Made by a program: the position numbers and the translations under genes
Notes under the pieces: model-generated
Told to the model about the DNA's origin: nothing
Seen by the model: the letters and a program-made list of their open reading frames with translations, nothing else
The model's database searches: none
NCBI GenBank assembly: GCA_964508975.1
Contig: CAZDVQ010000017.1
Span: 12,202-76,201 of the forward strand
Direction: 5' to 3'
Source: CAZDVQ01 sp964508975
Lineage (GTDB): Bacteria; Bacteroidota; Bacteroidia; Chitinophagales; Saprospiraceae
Length of the DNA: 64,000 nucleotides
In this document: positions 24,356-34,600 of the stretch, piece after piece
How positions within the stretch are numbered: position 1 is the stretch's first letter
How the letters are laid out: every line of letters starts with the position of its first letter

Positions 24356-24655
24356 CGCCAGGCCAATGCCATTAAGCGTTAATTTTTCAGGGTTTTATAA
24401 CCACCCCGTCTGCGCTACAGGGTGTAAAACACCCTGTGCGCATCCACCCCTCCTTGAAAAGGAGGGGAACTGGCTTATTCTTTTAAATAACTGTAAATCA
24501 AATATTTATAGCAAGGCATGAGCTCCCCTCCTTTTCAAGGAGGGGTGGATGCAAGCGGAACGCGAAGCGTGGAGCGCAGCAGACGGGGTGGTTATTTAAG
24601 GTAAAAAAACACTCGAAAATGGTCAAAATAAATATCGCTTAATGGCATACCGCGC
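24356..24655. repeat. nested inverted-repeat element of about 300 bp
   Basis: Outer arms: GCGCCAGG..ATGCCATTAAGCG (24356 on) and CGCTTAATGGCAT..CGCGCC (to 24655). Inner arms: CCACCCCGTCTGCGCT...CATCCACCCCTCCTTG (24402-24460) and CCTCCTTTTCAAGGAGGGGTGGATG...AGCGCAGCAGACGGGGTGG (24527-24593). The AT-rich centre (about 24470-24520) holds no gene. The inner arm recurs at 63630-63680 and, inverted, at 45010-45050; the outer arm recurs at 11367-11393. Confidence 0.8.
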
Positions 24656-24753
24656 CAGCGATGCGAAGCGGTGGCCCGTAGGGCCAGACCGCAACGCGGG
24701 CCGAGCGTATAGCGAGCCGCGAAGCGTAGCGACGGCGAAGCCGGGGCGCCCAA
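24651..24753 (-). repeat. GC-rich palindromic intergenic element, copy 9 (reverse orientation)
   Basis: CGCGCCAGCGATGCGAAGCGG ... CCGAGCGTATAGCGAGCCGC ... GGCGAAGCCGGGGCGCCCAAA; very similar to the copy at 38819-38925. Confidence 0.82.
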
Positions 24754-24760
24754 AAAGAAT

Positions 24761-24840
24761 AAATGATGAAATGATGAATTGATTAACTCTAAACTCATAA
24801 CTCTAAACTCCTAACTCATAACTCCTAATTCCTAACTATT
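24761..24840. repeat. heptanucleotide repeat array (AACTCCT/AACTCAT/AACTCTA type)
   Basis: Units TAACTCT, AAACTCA, TAACTCT, AAACTCC, TAACTCA, TAACTCC, TAATTCC, TAACTAT, preceded by a less regular AATGATG/AAATGATG stretch. Ends about 80 bp before the ABC transporter gene. Confidence 0.8.
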
Positions 24841-24861
24841 ACAATTTTTGCCTAATTAACG

Positions 24862-24869
24862 TAACTTTG
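24862..24869 (+). promoter_or_regulatory. -7 promoter element of the ABC exporter gene
   Basis: TAACTTTG, 49 nt upstream of the ATG at 24919. A TTTTG lies only 11 bp upstream of it, too close for a standard -33 box. Confidence 0.5.
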
Positions 24870-24918
24870 CCGCCACTTACTTGTTCCCAAGTAATTCCAT
24901 TTAATCCATAAGCACCCC

Positions 24919-26709
24919 ATGAGCTCCAAGCCACAAGCGGAAAACGCTAAAAAACGCCTCTCGTTCGACGATATCAAAGCAGCCGGCAAAATATTTGCCT
25001 ACATCAAACCCTACAAATGGCCCTTCATCGCGGGTATGCTGTTCTTGGCCATCGGCTCGGTGCTGTTCATGTTCATCATGGCGATTCCTGGCGAGGTGGT
25101 TAAAATCCTGGACGGTACCTCGAAGTACGATGTGTCGGTGAACACGGCTTTCCTCGTGCTGTTCGCGGCCCTGCTCATCCAGAGTGTGTTCTCGTACCTG
25201 CGGGTGTACACCTTTGGTATCGTGAGCGAGAAAGGCATGGCCGATATCCGCAAGGACCTTTACGGCAAGCTGATTACCCTGGGCATTCCCTTTTTTGAAG
25301 AAAAACGCACCGGCGAGCTTACCTCGCGCATCACCAACGACGTGACGCAACTACAAGGCGTACTCACCACTACTTTCCCCGAGTTTGTGCGCCAGATTAT
25401 CATCCTGCTCATCGGTATCATTTACCTCGCGGTAGCCATGCCCGGCCAAACCCTCATCATGTTGGCCACCTTCCCCGTGATTATCGTGACCGCTATATTT
25501 TTTGGCCGATACATCCGCAAGGTAGTGAAACAACGCCAGGACGAGCTGGCTGCCACCAACGTGATCGTGGAGGAAACCATGCAGTCGGTACACAGCGTGA
25601 AAGCTTATACCAACGAGTTGTTCGAGACCAAGCGCTACGGTAAATCGCTCAACAAGCTGGTAGACGTTTCGATACAAGCCGCCAAAATGCGCGGTTTATT
25701 TGCCTCTTTCATCATTTTTGCCTTGTTTGGTGTGTTGTTCTTCGTGATGTGGCGCGCCGCCGTGAGCGTGCAAAATGGCAGCATGACCATCGGCGACCTT
25801 TGGAATTTTGTGTTTTTTACCGTGCTGATTGGCGCGGCCATAGCCAGCTTAGGCAGTTTTTACACCGAGATTGTGAGTGCCGTGGGCGCCACCGAGCGTA
25901 TCCGCGAGATACTAGCCCTCGACTCGGAAGTAAGCATGGAGAAAGCCAACGATACCCTACCCCGTTTCAACGGCAAGATTAGTTTCCAGAACGCCACTTT
26001 TGCCTACCCAACCCGCCGCGAGTTAACGGTGCTCAACGGTATATCGTTTGAGATTGAGCCCGGCCAGAAAGTGGCTATCGTGGGCTCTAGCGGCTCGGGA
26101 AAATCAACCATAGCGCAATTATTGCTGCGTTTTTACCAGCTCGATGGCGGCGAGATCATCGTGGACGGCCAATCGGCCAACAGCTACGACATCACGGCTT
26201 ACCGCAAGCAAATGGCCATTGTGCCACAGGACGTGTTGTTGTTTGGCGGCAGCATCCGCGAGAACATTGCCTACGGTAAACCCGATGCCAGCGACGAGGA
26301 CATCATGGCGGCAGCCCAAAAAGCCAACGCCTGGGAGTTCATCAGCAAGTTCCCCGAGGGGCTCGACACGGTGGTGGGCGAGCGTGGTATCAAGCTCAGC
26401 GGCGGGCAGCGCCAGCGCATTGCCATCGCGCGCGCCATATTGAAAGACCCGGCCATATTGATCTTGGACGAGGCCACCTCGTCGCTCGATGCCGAGTCGG
26501 AAAAAGTAGTACAAGATGCCCTCGACGTGTTGATGGAAGGCCGTACCTCGGTCATCATCGCGCACCGTTTGGCTACCATCCGCGAGGCCGATAAAATATT
26601 GGTGCTGGACCGTGGTCAAATTGTAGAATCTGGCAACCACGAGACCTTAATGCAGCAGGAAAACGGTATATACCAAAGCTTGGTCAAGCTACAGTTCGAG
26701 TTGAGGTAG
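24919..26709 (+). CDS. ABC exporter, fused permease and ATPase (MsbA-like)
   Basis: 596 residues, the normal size of a half-transporter that dimerises. The N-terminal transmembrane domain covers about residues 1-330 with six predicted helices (for example GMLFLAIGSVLFMFIMAIP and IILLIGIIYLAVAM) and the coupling segment GELTSRITNDVTQLQ. The ATPase follows with Walker A GSSGSGKST (from residue 389), signature LSGGQRQRIAIARA and Walker B ILILDEATSSLD. This arrangement fits lipid flippases or drug exporters; the substrate is not determined. It has no C39 peptidase domain, so it is not an obvious exporter of the GG-leader peptide at 13.2 kb. A GC-rich element begins 7 bp after the stop. Confidence 0.92.
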   Translation: MSSKPQAENAKKRLSFDDIKAAGKIFAYIKPYKWPFIAGMLFLAIGSVLFMFIMAIPGEVVKILDGTSKYDVSVNTAFLVLFAALLIQSVFSYLRVYTFGIVSEKGMADIRKDLYGKLITLGIPFFEEKRTGELTSRITNDVTQLQGVLTTTFPEFVRQIIILLIGIIYLAVAMPGQTLIMLATFPVIIVTAIFFGRYIRKVVKQRQDELAATNVIVEETMQSVHSVKAYTNELFETKRYGKSLNKLVDVSIQAAKMRGLFASFIIFALFGVLFFVMWRAAVSVQNGSMTIGDLWNFVFFTVLIGAAIASLGSFYTEIVSAVGATERIREILALDSEVSMEKANDTLPRFNGKISFQNATFAYPTRRELTVLNGISFEIEPGQKVAIVGSSGSGKSTIAQLLLRFYQLDGGEIIVDGQSANSYDITAYRKQMAIVPQDVLLFGGSIRENIAYGKPDASDEDIMAAAQKANAWEFISKFPEGLDTVVGERGIKLSGGQRQRIAIARAILKDPAILILDEATSSLDAESEKVVQDALDVLMEGRTSVIIAHRLATIREADKILVLDRGQIVESGNHETLMQQENGIYQSLVKLQFELR

Positions 26710-26715
26710 GTGGGA

Positions 26716-26858
26716 TTTGGGGGGCGTGCCCCTCGGCCTAACGGCCTTCGGGTCGCTACGCTACGCCGCTCGCTATTCGCTCGGCCCGCTACGCGGTCTG
26801 GCCTACGGCCACGGCTGCGCATCGCTCACGCTTCGGCGGCAGAGCCGCCCCGACCGAG
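26716..26858 (+). repeat. GC-rich palindromic intergenic element, copy 10
   Basis: Begins TTGGGGGGCGTGCCCC 7 bp after the exporter stop; core CGCTACGCTACGCCGCTCGC, GCTCGGCCCGCTACGCGG, and end CGCATCGCTCACG with a further hairpin GGCGGCAGAGCCGCC. It borders the AT-rich island on its left. Confidence 0.8.
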
Positions 26859-26922
26859 CGGGTAAATAACAACTAGGCTTATACCGGCTACTGCAAATCT
26901 CCAATAAAACCTTTGCTTAGAC

Positions 26923-26954
26923 TTGCATTTTTATATAACTTTTTTTTATCTTTG
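26923..26954 (+). promoter_or_regulatory. promoter of the nuclease-RecQ operon
   Basis: TTG at 26923-26925, 21-bp spacer, TATCTTTG at 26947-26954, 36 nt upstream of the ATG. Good match to the Bacteroidota consensus. Confidence 0.65.
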
Positions 26955-26990
26955 TGATGTATTCTAAGAAATATTTATGTAATTATACCG

Positions 26991-29900
26991 ATGCAAAAGA
27001 AATACACGGCAAACTACTCTTTTACCAATCCAAATTTTGTTATACAAAATTTGGTTGAAAATCAGATAAATTCCGACTACTTGTCGGTATATTTTGTCAT
27101 TAAAAATATTTTACAGCGTGGATTTCCTACAATACTTTCAAAATATCTCCAAGAAAAAATTGGCAAAATCCATGAACAAGATGATTTCAAGGAGCCTTTT
27201 TTGTTAATTGATGGTGAAGCTCCGATTTGGCACAGAACTATTAAAGGAGATACTACTAATAATGACTTTCCTGCAAAATTTTTTTTTGAAAAAGTTATTC
27301 CTCAATATTTTGGTGAGTATGCCTTTGTCCAGTCTCTAATTTTACCCGAAGTAGAGATTAATGAATTAGTTGGCGAGTACAATAGGGATTTTATAAATCA
27401 ACAAGTTGACTTTTTTCTACCCCAAGCAAAATTGGTGATTGAAGTTGATGGGCAGCAACACAAAAGAAATGAAGTCTCTAGAGTATCTGACAACATTAGA
27501 GATAGATATTTGATTACAAAGGGCATTAAAACTATCCGAATAACAACCAATGAACTTAAAAGTGGTTCTTTTATTCCTAAGATAGAAGAAATAAAACAAA
27601 GAATTGATAGTTTCTTGCATATTAATAATAAGCCTTATCTACAGCTATATAGAAATGCATATGTAAAAATTAAAAGTAACGAAATTTCAAATTATGAATA
27701 CCGCACTAAATTTTTACCCACCGCCATTATCCGTTTTCAATTATTAGTTTTAGAGTTTTTGATTAATGATTATATTTCAATCAATGATAAGGTTTGGAAA
27801 TTCAGTATCTTAGAAAGAGATATAAACGATTTTGCTAGTTTAGCTATCCATGACTTGTTTTTGTGGCTTGAAAACCTTTGCCAACTTCGAAAATTAGACT
27901 TTAAAAAGCCAAAGATTGAAATAAAAACATACGAAAACGAAAACAATACAGCCTTTCACAAAGGATACATTAACATTGATTTTAGTCTATTCAAAAGATA
28001 TACAGATGAAAATGAGCTTTATACCGAAAAAATCTATGTGCGAACTGATTATTTTGGAGCGGAGAAGAATTATTTCCGGGCAAGCACTACAGATCCGGTA
28101 AAATATAAAATTGTAAGTGATGACGAGCAGGATAAGGGGGCCCTACGTTTTTTCTTGCAAAATATATTTGAAAAGTCTGATTTTAGAGAAGGTCAATTCC
28201 CCATAATAGTAAATGCTCTACAAAGAAACGATACGATTGGACTGTTGCCCACAGGCGGCGGAAAATCTATTTGTTATCAACTTCCATGCTTGCTGCAGCC
28301 AAGCATAAACTTTGTTGTTTGTCCAATAAAATCTTTAATGTACGACCAGCAAGATAACTTAAATAATTCGCTTATTACCAATACAAGTTTTATCTCTGGA
28401 GATTTGACTTCTTCAGAGAAAGATAAAATACAATTTGAATTTTCTCAAGGCAAGTATTTATTTATATGGGTTTCTCCCGAAAGGTTTCAGATTAAAACTT
28501 TTAGAGAATATTTATCATCGGTATTTACTAATTTTTCCATTGCTTATGCCGTAATAGATGAAGTACATTGTTTGTCCGAATGGGGACACGATTTTAGGAC
28601 TTCTTATTTAAATTTAGCCAATACAATTGAAAAATATTGTCCTGATACTAAGTTTATAGGACTTACAGCTACAGCATCAGTAAATGTGCTCAAGGATATA
28701 AAAATAGAGTTCAAACTCAAAGATGAAAATGTAAAAACGTTATTAGATTATAGCCGGAAAGAACTGCATTTTGAAGTCATTAATGATAATGGACAAAAAT
28801 GGGAAGTATTAAAACAGAAGTTAGATGACTTAAATCGTACCGACGCCTTTTTAGACTACACTAATATGGCAGGGTTGGCTTTTACACCTAATGTCAATGG
28901 TGAGTTTGGCTGTTATACATTATCTAATAAAATAAATACTGTTTATAGGAAGAAAGCAAAGTGGTACTCTGGTGATACTCCAAGTTTTAGTACAAAAATA
29001 TTGGTTGATCAGACAGTTGCAGGAGATGCTGAGATGGTAAAAGTAAGAGTTCGAAAACACCTTCAAGAAGAAGGGTTTGAGGATTCCTTAATAGAAAAAT
29101 GTTTGAATGAAAAACTTTACAATATTGTAGGTACAAGAAATCCTAGGTGGTTTCAAGTCTTCATTGGGCAGGATTTACCTGTGATGAATGAAAATGAATT
29201 TAAAAAGTATAAAAAAGATGTTCAAAAGTCGTTTAAGAAGAGTGAATTTCCTTTGATGGTAGCCACTAAAGCCTTTGGTATGGGTATTGACAAGCAAAAT
29301 ATACATTATACTTTTCATTATGGTTTACCTAGTTCAGTAGAAGCCTTATATCAAGAAGCAGGGAGGGCAGGCAGGTGGGATAAAACCGAACCAAAAAATA
29401 AAAATAAAAAAGCCCAATGCTTTGTATTTCATACACATGAATCATTTGATAAACAAATTGTTGATGAGATATTTGCTCCAGAAACGAGCATTACACGTAT
29501 TTCAGAAATTAATCAGGCCGTAGGGTTTAGCGGCAAGGATATTTTTCGTATTATCTTTTTATTCTTGCAAGGACAAAGAGATATGCAAGAAGATTTTATT
29601 ATTATTAAGTTTTTGATAGATACATATTTTCAAGACAATACAACAAAAATGATTTTTTGGAACAATGCCAAAAATGATTTGCGAACTTATAGCCAACGAA
29701 ATTTCAATAAAACTATACATGCCAACCAAAATGAAATACAAAAAGGTATTTATAGGCTGAGTTTATTGGGAGTTGTCAAAGATTGGACAACTGATTTTGT
29801 TACACATTATGAAGTTGAATTTAATCAACTTGCTGAGAGCTTGATATTAGAAAGCTTATCAAAGTTTATTCATAAATATGAACCATTGACAGAGGTAGAA

Positions 29901-30587
29901 GTTAACGTAAAAGCAGTAGACAAAGTGACTATTACAGATAAAGCCATATGGTATTTACTTCAATGGACTTGGGAAAATATAGTTTATACACGTAGGCAGT
30001 CTATAAAAACATTGTCTGATTGGTGTTCGGAATTTGAAAACAGCGAATCATTTAAGGCCCGAATTGATACATATTTCAAATTTACTGAAACAACTTTCAT
30101 TATTCAGCATATTGCAGAAAACCCGAAAGAGTTTGAAAAATGGTTCGAATTCTTCTATAATAGAAATAAAATAATAACGATGAAGGAATTTCAGACTTTA
30201 AAGGACAGTTTAAGTCGTTTCTTGGAAAGTTATCGTTCCAATATTGGCTTAAACTTTATTAGCGGTTTTGTTCGTTTATTTCTTGATGATTATGAAGATA
30301 CTGACGGCAAACCACGATTAGAAAATGCTATTTTACAGATTAAGGATGTTTTCACAGCCGATGAACAGAATTATATCATTGAACAGATGATAGGTTTAGG
30401 TTTACATCTTTCCGAGGATGCTAAATTTGAATTAGCAAGATCCATTGCAAAATACTATCCCGAAAAGTTAGAATTTTTGGCGGAACAATTTAATATCATG
30501 TACTTGCTTGGTGATGTTTTAGCCAAGAAATTAGAATCATTAAAAGTAATAAACCAACGATTTTATGAACAATTTGCAAAAATTTGA
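26991..30587 (+). CDS. PD-(D/E)XK nuclease - RecQ-like helicase fusion (defence-type)
   Basis: 1198 residues. Around residues 115-205 is a DUF559/Vsr-like nuclease core: VDFFLPQAKLVIEVDGQQH places Asp140, Glu151 and Asp153, followed by RDRYLITKGIKTIRITTNEL. A linker of about 170 residues precedes a superfamily 2 helicase of RecQ type: FREGQ, Walker A TGGGKS (421-426), DEVH box (523-526), GLTATAS, the second RecA domain with GLAFTPNVNGEFGCY, an insertion of roughly 90 residues, then VATKAFGMGIDK and QEAGRAGR (788-795). The remaining 400 residues are helical with no recognisable RQC or HRDC domain. The gene is AT-rich and overlaps the next by 23 nt. A role in anti-phage defence is inferred from architecture and neighbours. 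Confidence 0.88.
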   Translation: MQKKYTANYSFTNPNFVIQNLVENQINSDYLSVYFVIKNILQRGFPTILSKYLQEKIGKIHEQDDFKEPFLLIDGEAPIWHRTIKGDTTNNDFPAKFFFEKVIPQYFGEYAFVQSLILPEVEINELVGEYNRDFINQQVDFFLPQAKLVIEVDGQQHKRNEVSRVSDNIRDRYLITKGIKTIRITTNELKSGSFIPKIEEIKQRIDSFLHINNKPYLQLYRNAYVKIKSNEISNYEYRTKFLPTAIIRFQLLVLEFLINDYISINDKVWKFSILERDINDFASLAIHDLFLWLENLCQLRKLDFKKPKIEIKTYENENNTAFHKGYINIDFSLFKRYTDENELYTEKIYVRTDYFGAEKNYFRASTTDPVKYKIVSDDEQDKGALRFFLQNIFEKSDFREGQFPIIVNALQRNDTIGLLPTGGGKSICYQLPCLLQPSINFVVCPIKSLMYDQQDNLNNSLITNTSFISGDLTSSEKDKIQFEFSQGKYLFIWVSPERFQIKTFREYLSSVFTNFSIAYAVIDEVHCLSEWGHDFRTSYLNLANTIEKYCPDTKFIGLTATASVNVLKDIKIEFKLKDENVKTLLDYSRKELHFEVINDNGQKWEVLKQKLDDLNRTDAFLDYTNMAGLAFTPNVNGEFGCYTLSNKINTVYRKKAKWYSGDTPSFSTKILVDQTVAGDAEMVKVRVRKHLQEEGFEDSLIEKCLNEKLYNIVGTRNPRWFQVFIGQDLPVMNENEFKKYKKDVQKSFKKSEFPLMVATKAFGMGIDKQNIHYTFHYGLPSSVEALYQEAGRAGRWDKTEPKNKNKKAQCFVFHTHESFDKQIVDEIFAPETSITRISEINQAVGFSGKDIFRIIFLFLQGQRDMQEDFIIIKFLIDTYFQDNTTKMIFWNNAKNDLRTYSQRNFNKTIHANQNEIQKGIYRLSLLGVVKDWTTDFVTHYEVEFNQLAESLILESLSKFIHKYEPLTEVEVNVKAVDKVTITDKAIWYLLQWTWENIVYTRRQSIKTLSDWCSEFENSESFKARIDTYFKFTETTFIIQHIAENPKEFEKWFEFFYNRNKIITMKEFQTLKDSLSRFLESYRSNIGLNFISGFVRLFLDDYEDTDGKPRLENAILQIKDVFTADEQNYIIEQMIGLGLHLSEDAKFELARSIAKYYPEKLEFLAEQFNIMYLLGDVLAKKLESLKVINQRFYEQFAKI

Positions 30588-31224
30588 TAACGTGTTAGCT
30601 GAGTTTGATAAAGAGGTTTCAAAACTTAAATCTATTGGCGAAGTTCATCAAGAAATATACAAACTGGCTAAAGACTATAAAACTGCTGTTTCAGCAATCA
30701 AGGAGAGTAGTGATAATTTGCATTCAGTTTTGAAAGAGTATCAAGAATTCCAAAATGAGGTTGCAAAGAATATTTCAGAAATAGAAAAACAGTACAGTAA
30801 AAACAAATCGGATATTCAAGTTTTTTTGAAAACAAAGCTTGACGAGTTTGAAAAGCACTATATTAAAATTCAGTCAGAGTCTCAACGTCTTATAACCTTA
30901 AAACTTGAAGATATCAAGAAACAAAACAAGGATTTTGAGAAAAGTTTATCTGAAATTGTAGACAGTTTGCGAAAGGAGAATAAACAATTCTATCGTGATT
31001 TTGAAGAGACTGTACGCATTAAACTTGCAGAAAATAAATCTGAAATTAAGCAACTAATGGAGCAAGAAACAGTCAAGCTCAGAGATATTTTTGCTTCAGA
31101 ACTAGACAAACGTATTACTGAAATAGTATCCCGACAAAAAAGTCTATTTACTGTGATTTTGGTAAGTTCAGGGGCTGTATTATTTGCACTTACATTTATC
31201 ATTTATTTGCTATTAAAACGCTGA
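30565..31224 (+). CDS. coiled-coil protein with C-terminal membrane anchor
   Basis: 219 residues. Residues about 5-190 are a long, charged heptad-repeat coiled coil (AVSAIKESSDNLHSVLKEYQEFQNEVAKNISEIEKQYSKNKSDI and similar). A single hydrophobic helix closes the protein (LFTVILVSSGAVLFALTFIIYLLLKR, residues 194-219), so it is probably tail-anchored in the inner membrane with the coil in the cytoplasm. It begins inside the end of the helicase gene (23-nt overlap), which implies coupled translation and a shared function. I do not recognise a named family. The 412-bp gap after it is described separately. Confidence 0.82.
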   Translation: MNNLQKFDNVLAEFDKEVSKLKSIGEVHQEIYKLAKDYKTAVSAIKESSDNLHSVLKEYQEFQNEVAKNISEIEKQYSKNKSDIQVFLKTKLDEFEKHYIKIQSESQRLITLKLEDIKKQNKDFEKSLSEIVDSLRKENKQFYRDFEETVRIKLAENKSEIKQLMEQETVKLRDIFASELDKRITEIVSRQKSLFTVILVSSGAVLFALTFIIYLLLKR

Positions 31225-31636
31225 ATTTAATTAATTGACAAATAACAATTTTAATTTTACAAAGATTACTTTTCATTAGTTCTTAATATTGTAAGCTATG
31301 GTCAGTACTCTATCTTGGATAATATTCCTACTCGCAAATATCTGACCACCTGGTTTTGCATAAGTTCCCCCCTCTTCGGTTCTACATAGATATCAAATTA
31401 GCCAAACATACAAAAATTTTGTTCTTCGCTATTTTAATTCTAACTTCGCATGGCTATGCCGTATGTTTTTCACATTGTAAATTTGCAACGCTAGATTCGC
31501 TTATTTGATTCTTCCTTACGAATTCGTCATACCTAGGAATAGCCAAGAGTTATTACGTAATAAACTCTAAACTACATTAATTAACTAAAATTAAGAACTT
31601 TTTTAGGCCAACCAATTGAAATTATATTTTTATACA
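31225..31636 (+). other. AT-rich intergenic region between the two defence modules
   Basis: No open frame of note and none of the GC-rich or heptad repeats found elsewhere. It holds a TAAATTTG -7-like element at 31478-31485 and a palindrome at 31546-31568 (perfect 14-bp core TTATTACGTAATAA with AGAG/CTCT outer arms) about 70 bp upstream of the next gene, suitable as an operator. Confidence 0.5.
31546..31568. promoter_or_regulatory. palindromic operator candidate
   Basis: TTATTACGTAATAA at 31550-31563 is a perfect dyad, extended by AGAG and CTCT arms offset by one base. It lies between a -7-like box and the ATG of the helicase gene. No repressor gene is adjacent. Confidence 0.4.
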
Positions 31637-34600
31637 ATGCCAAAGATTTACGATAATATAGAAAACCATTTAACCAAGGGACTGAATGAAACGCTTGAAC
31701 TATCTAAGCGAACAGACTTTTGTGTTGGATATTTTAACCTAAGAGGGTGGAAGGAAGTTGCAGATAATATTGACCGCTTAGAGGGAGAAACGATAGTTGA
31801 AGGAAAAGAGGACTTGCATCGAATTTGTCGGCTGCTTGTTGGAATGCAGAAAATGCCCATCGACATTTTAAGAGAATATTTTGCAAAGGATGAAGACCAT
31901 GTCATAGATCAAGCTGAAGCTGTAAAACTTAAAAAGCGACTTGCACAAGAATTTAGAGATCAACTTACCATTGGTACCCCAACCGAGGCAGATGAAAAGG
32001 CTTTGCGAAAGTTGAGCCAACAGATGAAGGATAAAAAAGTAGTTGTAAAACTTCATTTACGTTACACTCTACATGCAAAATTGTATTTGGCTTATAGCGA
32101 CGATAAAAGGGTTCCTGTAGTTGGTTTTTTAGGTAGCAGTAACTTGACACTTGCTGGACTTGTAAAGCAAGGTGAATTGAATATTGACGTAATGGATCAA
32201 GATGCAGCCAATAAGTTGGCTATTTGGTTCGATGACAGATGGAAAGACCGTTGGTGCATAGATATAACCCAAGAACTTATAGAAATCATAGATAGCTCTT
32301 GGGCTGCTGAGAGACTAGTATCTCCCTTTCATATCTACATAAAGATAGCTTATCATCTTTCTAGAGAGGCTAGGGCTGGCATCAATGAATTCAAGTTGCC
32401 AAAAGTTTTTCAAAGAGAATTATTAGACTTTCAGCAAAAAGCGGTTTTAGTTGCTGCACGACATTTACATAAAAGAGGTGGTGTCGTAATTGGTGATGTG
32501 GTCGGACTTGGAAAAACCATTACAGCGACGGCATTAGCAAAGCTATTTGAAGATGATTTTTTTTTAGAAACGTTAATTCTATGTCCTAAAAACTTAGTGG
32601 AAATGTGGGAGTATTATGCTCACCAATACCAATTAAGGGCAAAAGTAGTTTCACAAAGTAAAGTACAAACCATATTGCCAAGTTTAAGACGTTATAGATT
32701 AGTAATTATTGATGAAAGTCACAACTTGCGAAACGACCAAGGAAGCCGCTATCGAGCAATTAAATCGTACCTTGAGGAGAATGACAGCAAGGTGATTTTA
32801 CTTTCTGCAACTCCATACAATAAAACGTATTTAGACCTTTCAAACCAGCTTCGTTTATTTATCTCAGATGATAAAGATTTAGGTATAAGCCCGGAACGAT
32901 ACATTGAAAGTATTGGAGGGCAGGTTAAGTTTATTTCACAGCATACAGAAACATTTATAAGGAGTATAAGAGCTTTTGAAAAAAGCCACTTTTCGGATGA
33001 CTGGAGAGAACTCATGCGATTGTATCTAGTACGAAGAACTAGGAGTTTTATTAAAAATAATTATGCCGAAACCGATCCAATCAATGGCAGAAAGTTTTTA
33101 ACTTTTGCTGATAGCTCCAGGTCATACTTCCCTGAACGTATACCTAAGCGCGTTGATTATGTATTTAACCCTAAAGACCCTAAAGATCAATATGCCAAAA
33201 TGTATTCGCCCAAAGTTGTTGATATAATTAACGATTTGGATTTACCCAGATATGGACTTAAACAGTATTTAAATGAAAGACCAATAGTTAAAGCAACGAA
33301 AGAAGAAGAGTTAATCATGCAAAACCTTAGTCGTGCAGGTCGAAGGCTGATGGGTTTTTGTAGAACTAATTTATTTAAACGCTTAGAAAGTAGTGGATAT
33401 TCGTTTTTGCTTTCGCTTAGTAGACATGTTTTAAGAAATTACATTTTTATTTATGCTTTAAGGAATGATTTACCTATTCCAATTGGCAAGAACATAGTTG
33501 CAAATCTAGACGAATATTTGGAAGATGAAGATTTAGATGGAGATGGAGACGATAATACATTAAGTCTTGTACTTAGAGAAAATGCCTATTTGGAAAGTGC
33601 TGAAAAAGTCTATAAGCTTTTTGATATCAAATACCGAACTCGTTTTGACTGGTTAAGAAGTGAGTTTTTTAATAAAAGTTTACTAAATAACTTGATTAAT
33701 GACAGCAAAGAAATCATCAATATTCTGAACATCGGAAAGGATTGGAATCCAGACGAGGACAGGCAGTTGAATGCACTTCATCACTTGCTGACGGCGACAC
33801 ATGATAAAGAAAAAGTATTAGTATTTACCCAGTTTGCCGACACAGCTTATTACCTAACGGAACAACTAAAGAAGAGAGGTCTTAATCACATTGAATGTGT
33901 AACAGGCGATCATGAAAACCCAACTAATTTGGCACATCGATTTAGCCCTTTCAGCAATCAAAAATCGGACTTCATCAAAAATGGCCAAGAGTTGAGAGTA
34001 CTAATAACTACAGATGTATTAAGTGAAGGTCAAAATTTGCAAGATGCTCACATTATTTTAAATTACGATTTGCCTTGGGCTATTATTCGCTTAATTCAGC
34101 GCGCTGGCCGCGTTGACCGTATTGGTCAGAAAGCAGATAAAATTATTTGCTATTCATTTTTGCCCGAGGATGGGATTGAAGCAATTATTAATTTGAGAAA
34201 AAGGCTAACACAGCGAATAGAGGAAAACGCAAATGTTGTAGGCAGTGACGAAACATTTTTCGATGGAGATCCTGTAAACCTAACTGACCTATATAATGAA
34301 AAATCCGGCATTTTGGATGGTGAAGATGATGATACAGAAGTAGATTTAGCGTCTCTAGCTTATCAGATTTGGAAAAATGCATCAGATACCTATCCCGAAT
34401 TGAACAAAATTATTCCCGATTTGCCGAATGTGATTTACGCAACCAAGCATAATGACGATACACCTGAAAAAGAGGGCGTGATTGTATACACGCGCACATC
34501 AGAAGAAAATGATGTATTAGCTTGGATGGACAATAAAGGTAAAGTGATTACGCAATCTCAGCACACAATTTTGAAAGCAGCACAGTGTACTTTTGAAACC

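Noticed and set aside
24919..26709. ABC exporter as the transporter for the GG-leader peptide
   Set aside because: It lacks the N-terminal C39 peptidase domain and lies over 11 kb away among repeats; no evidence links them.
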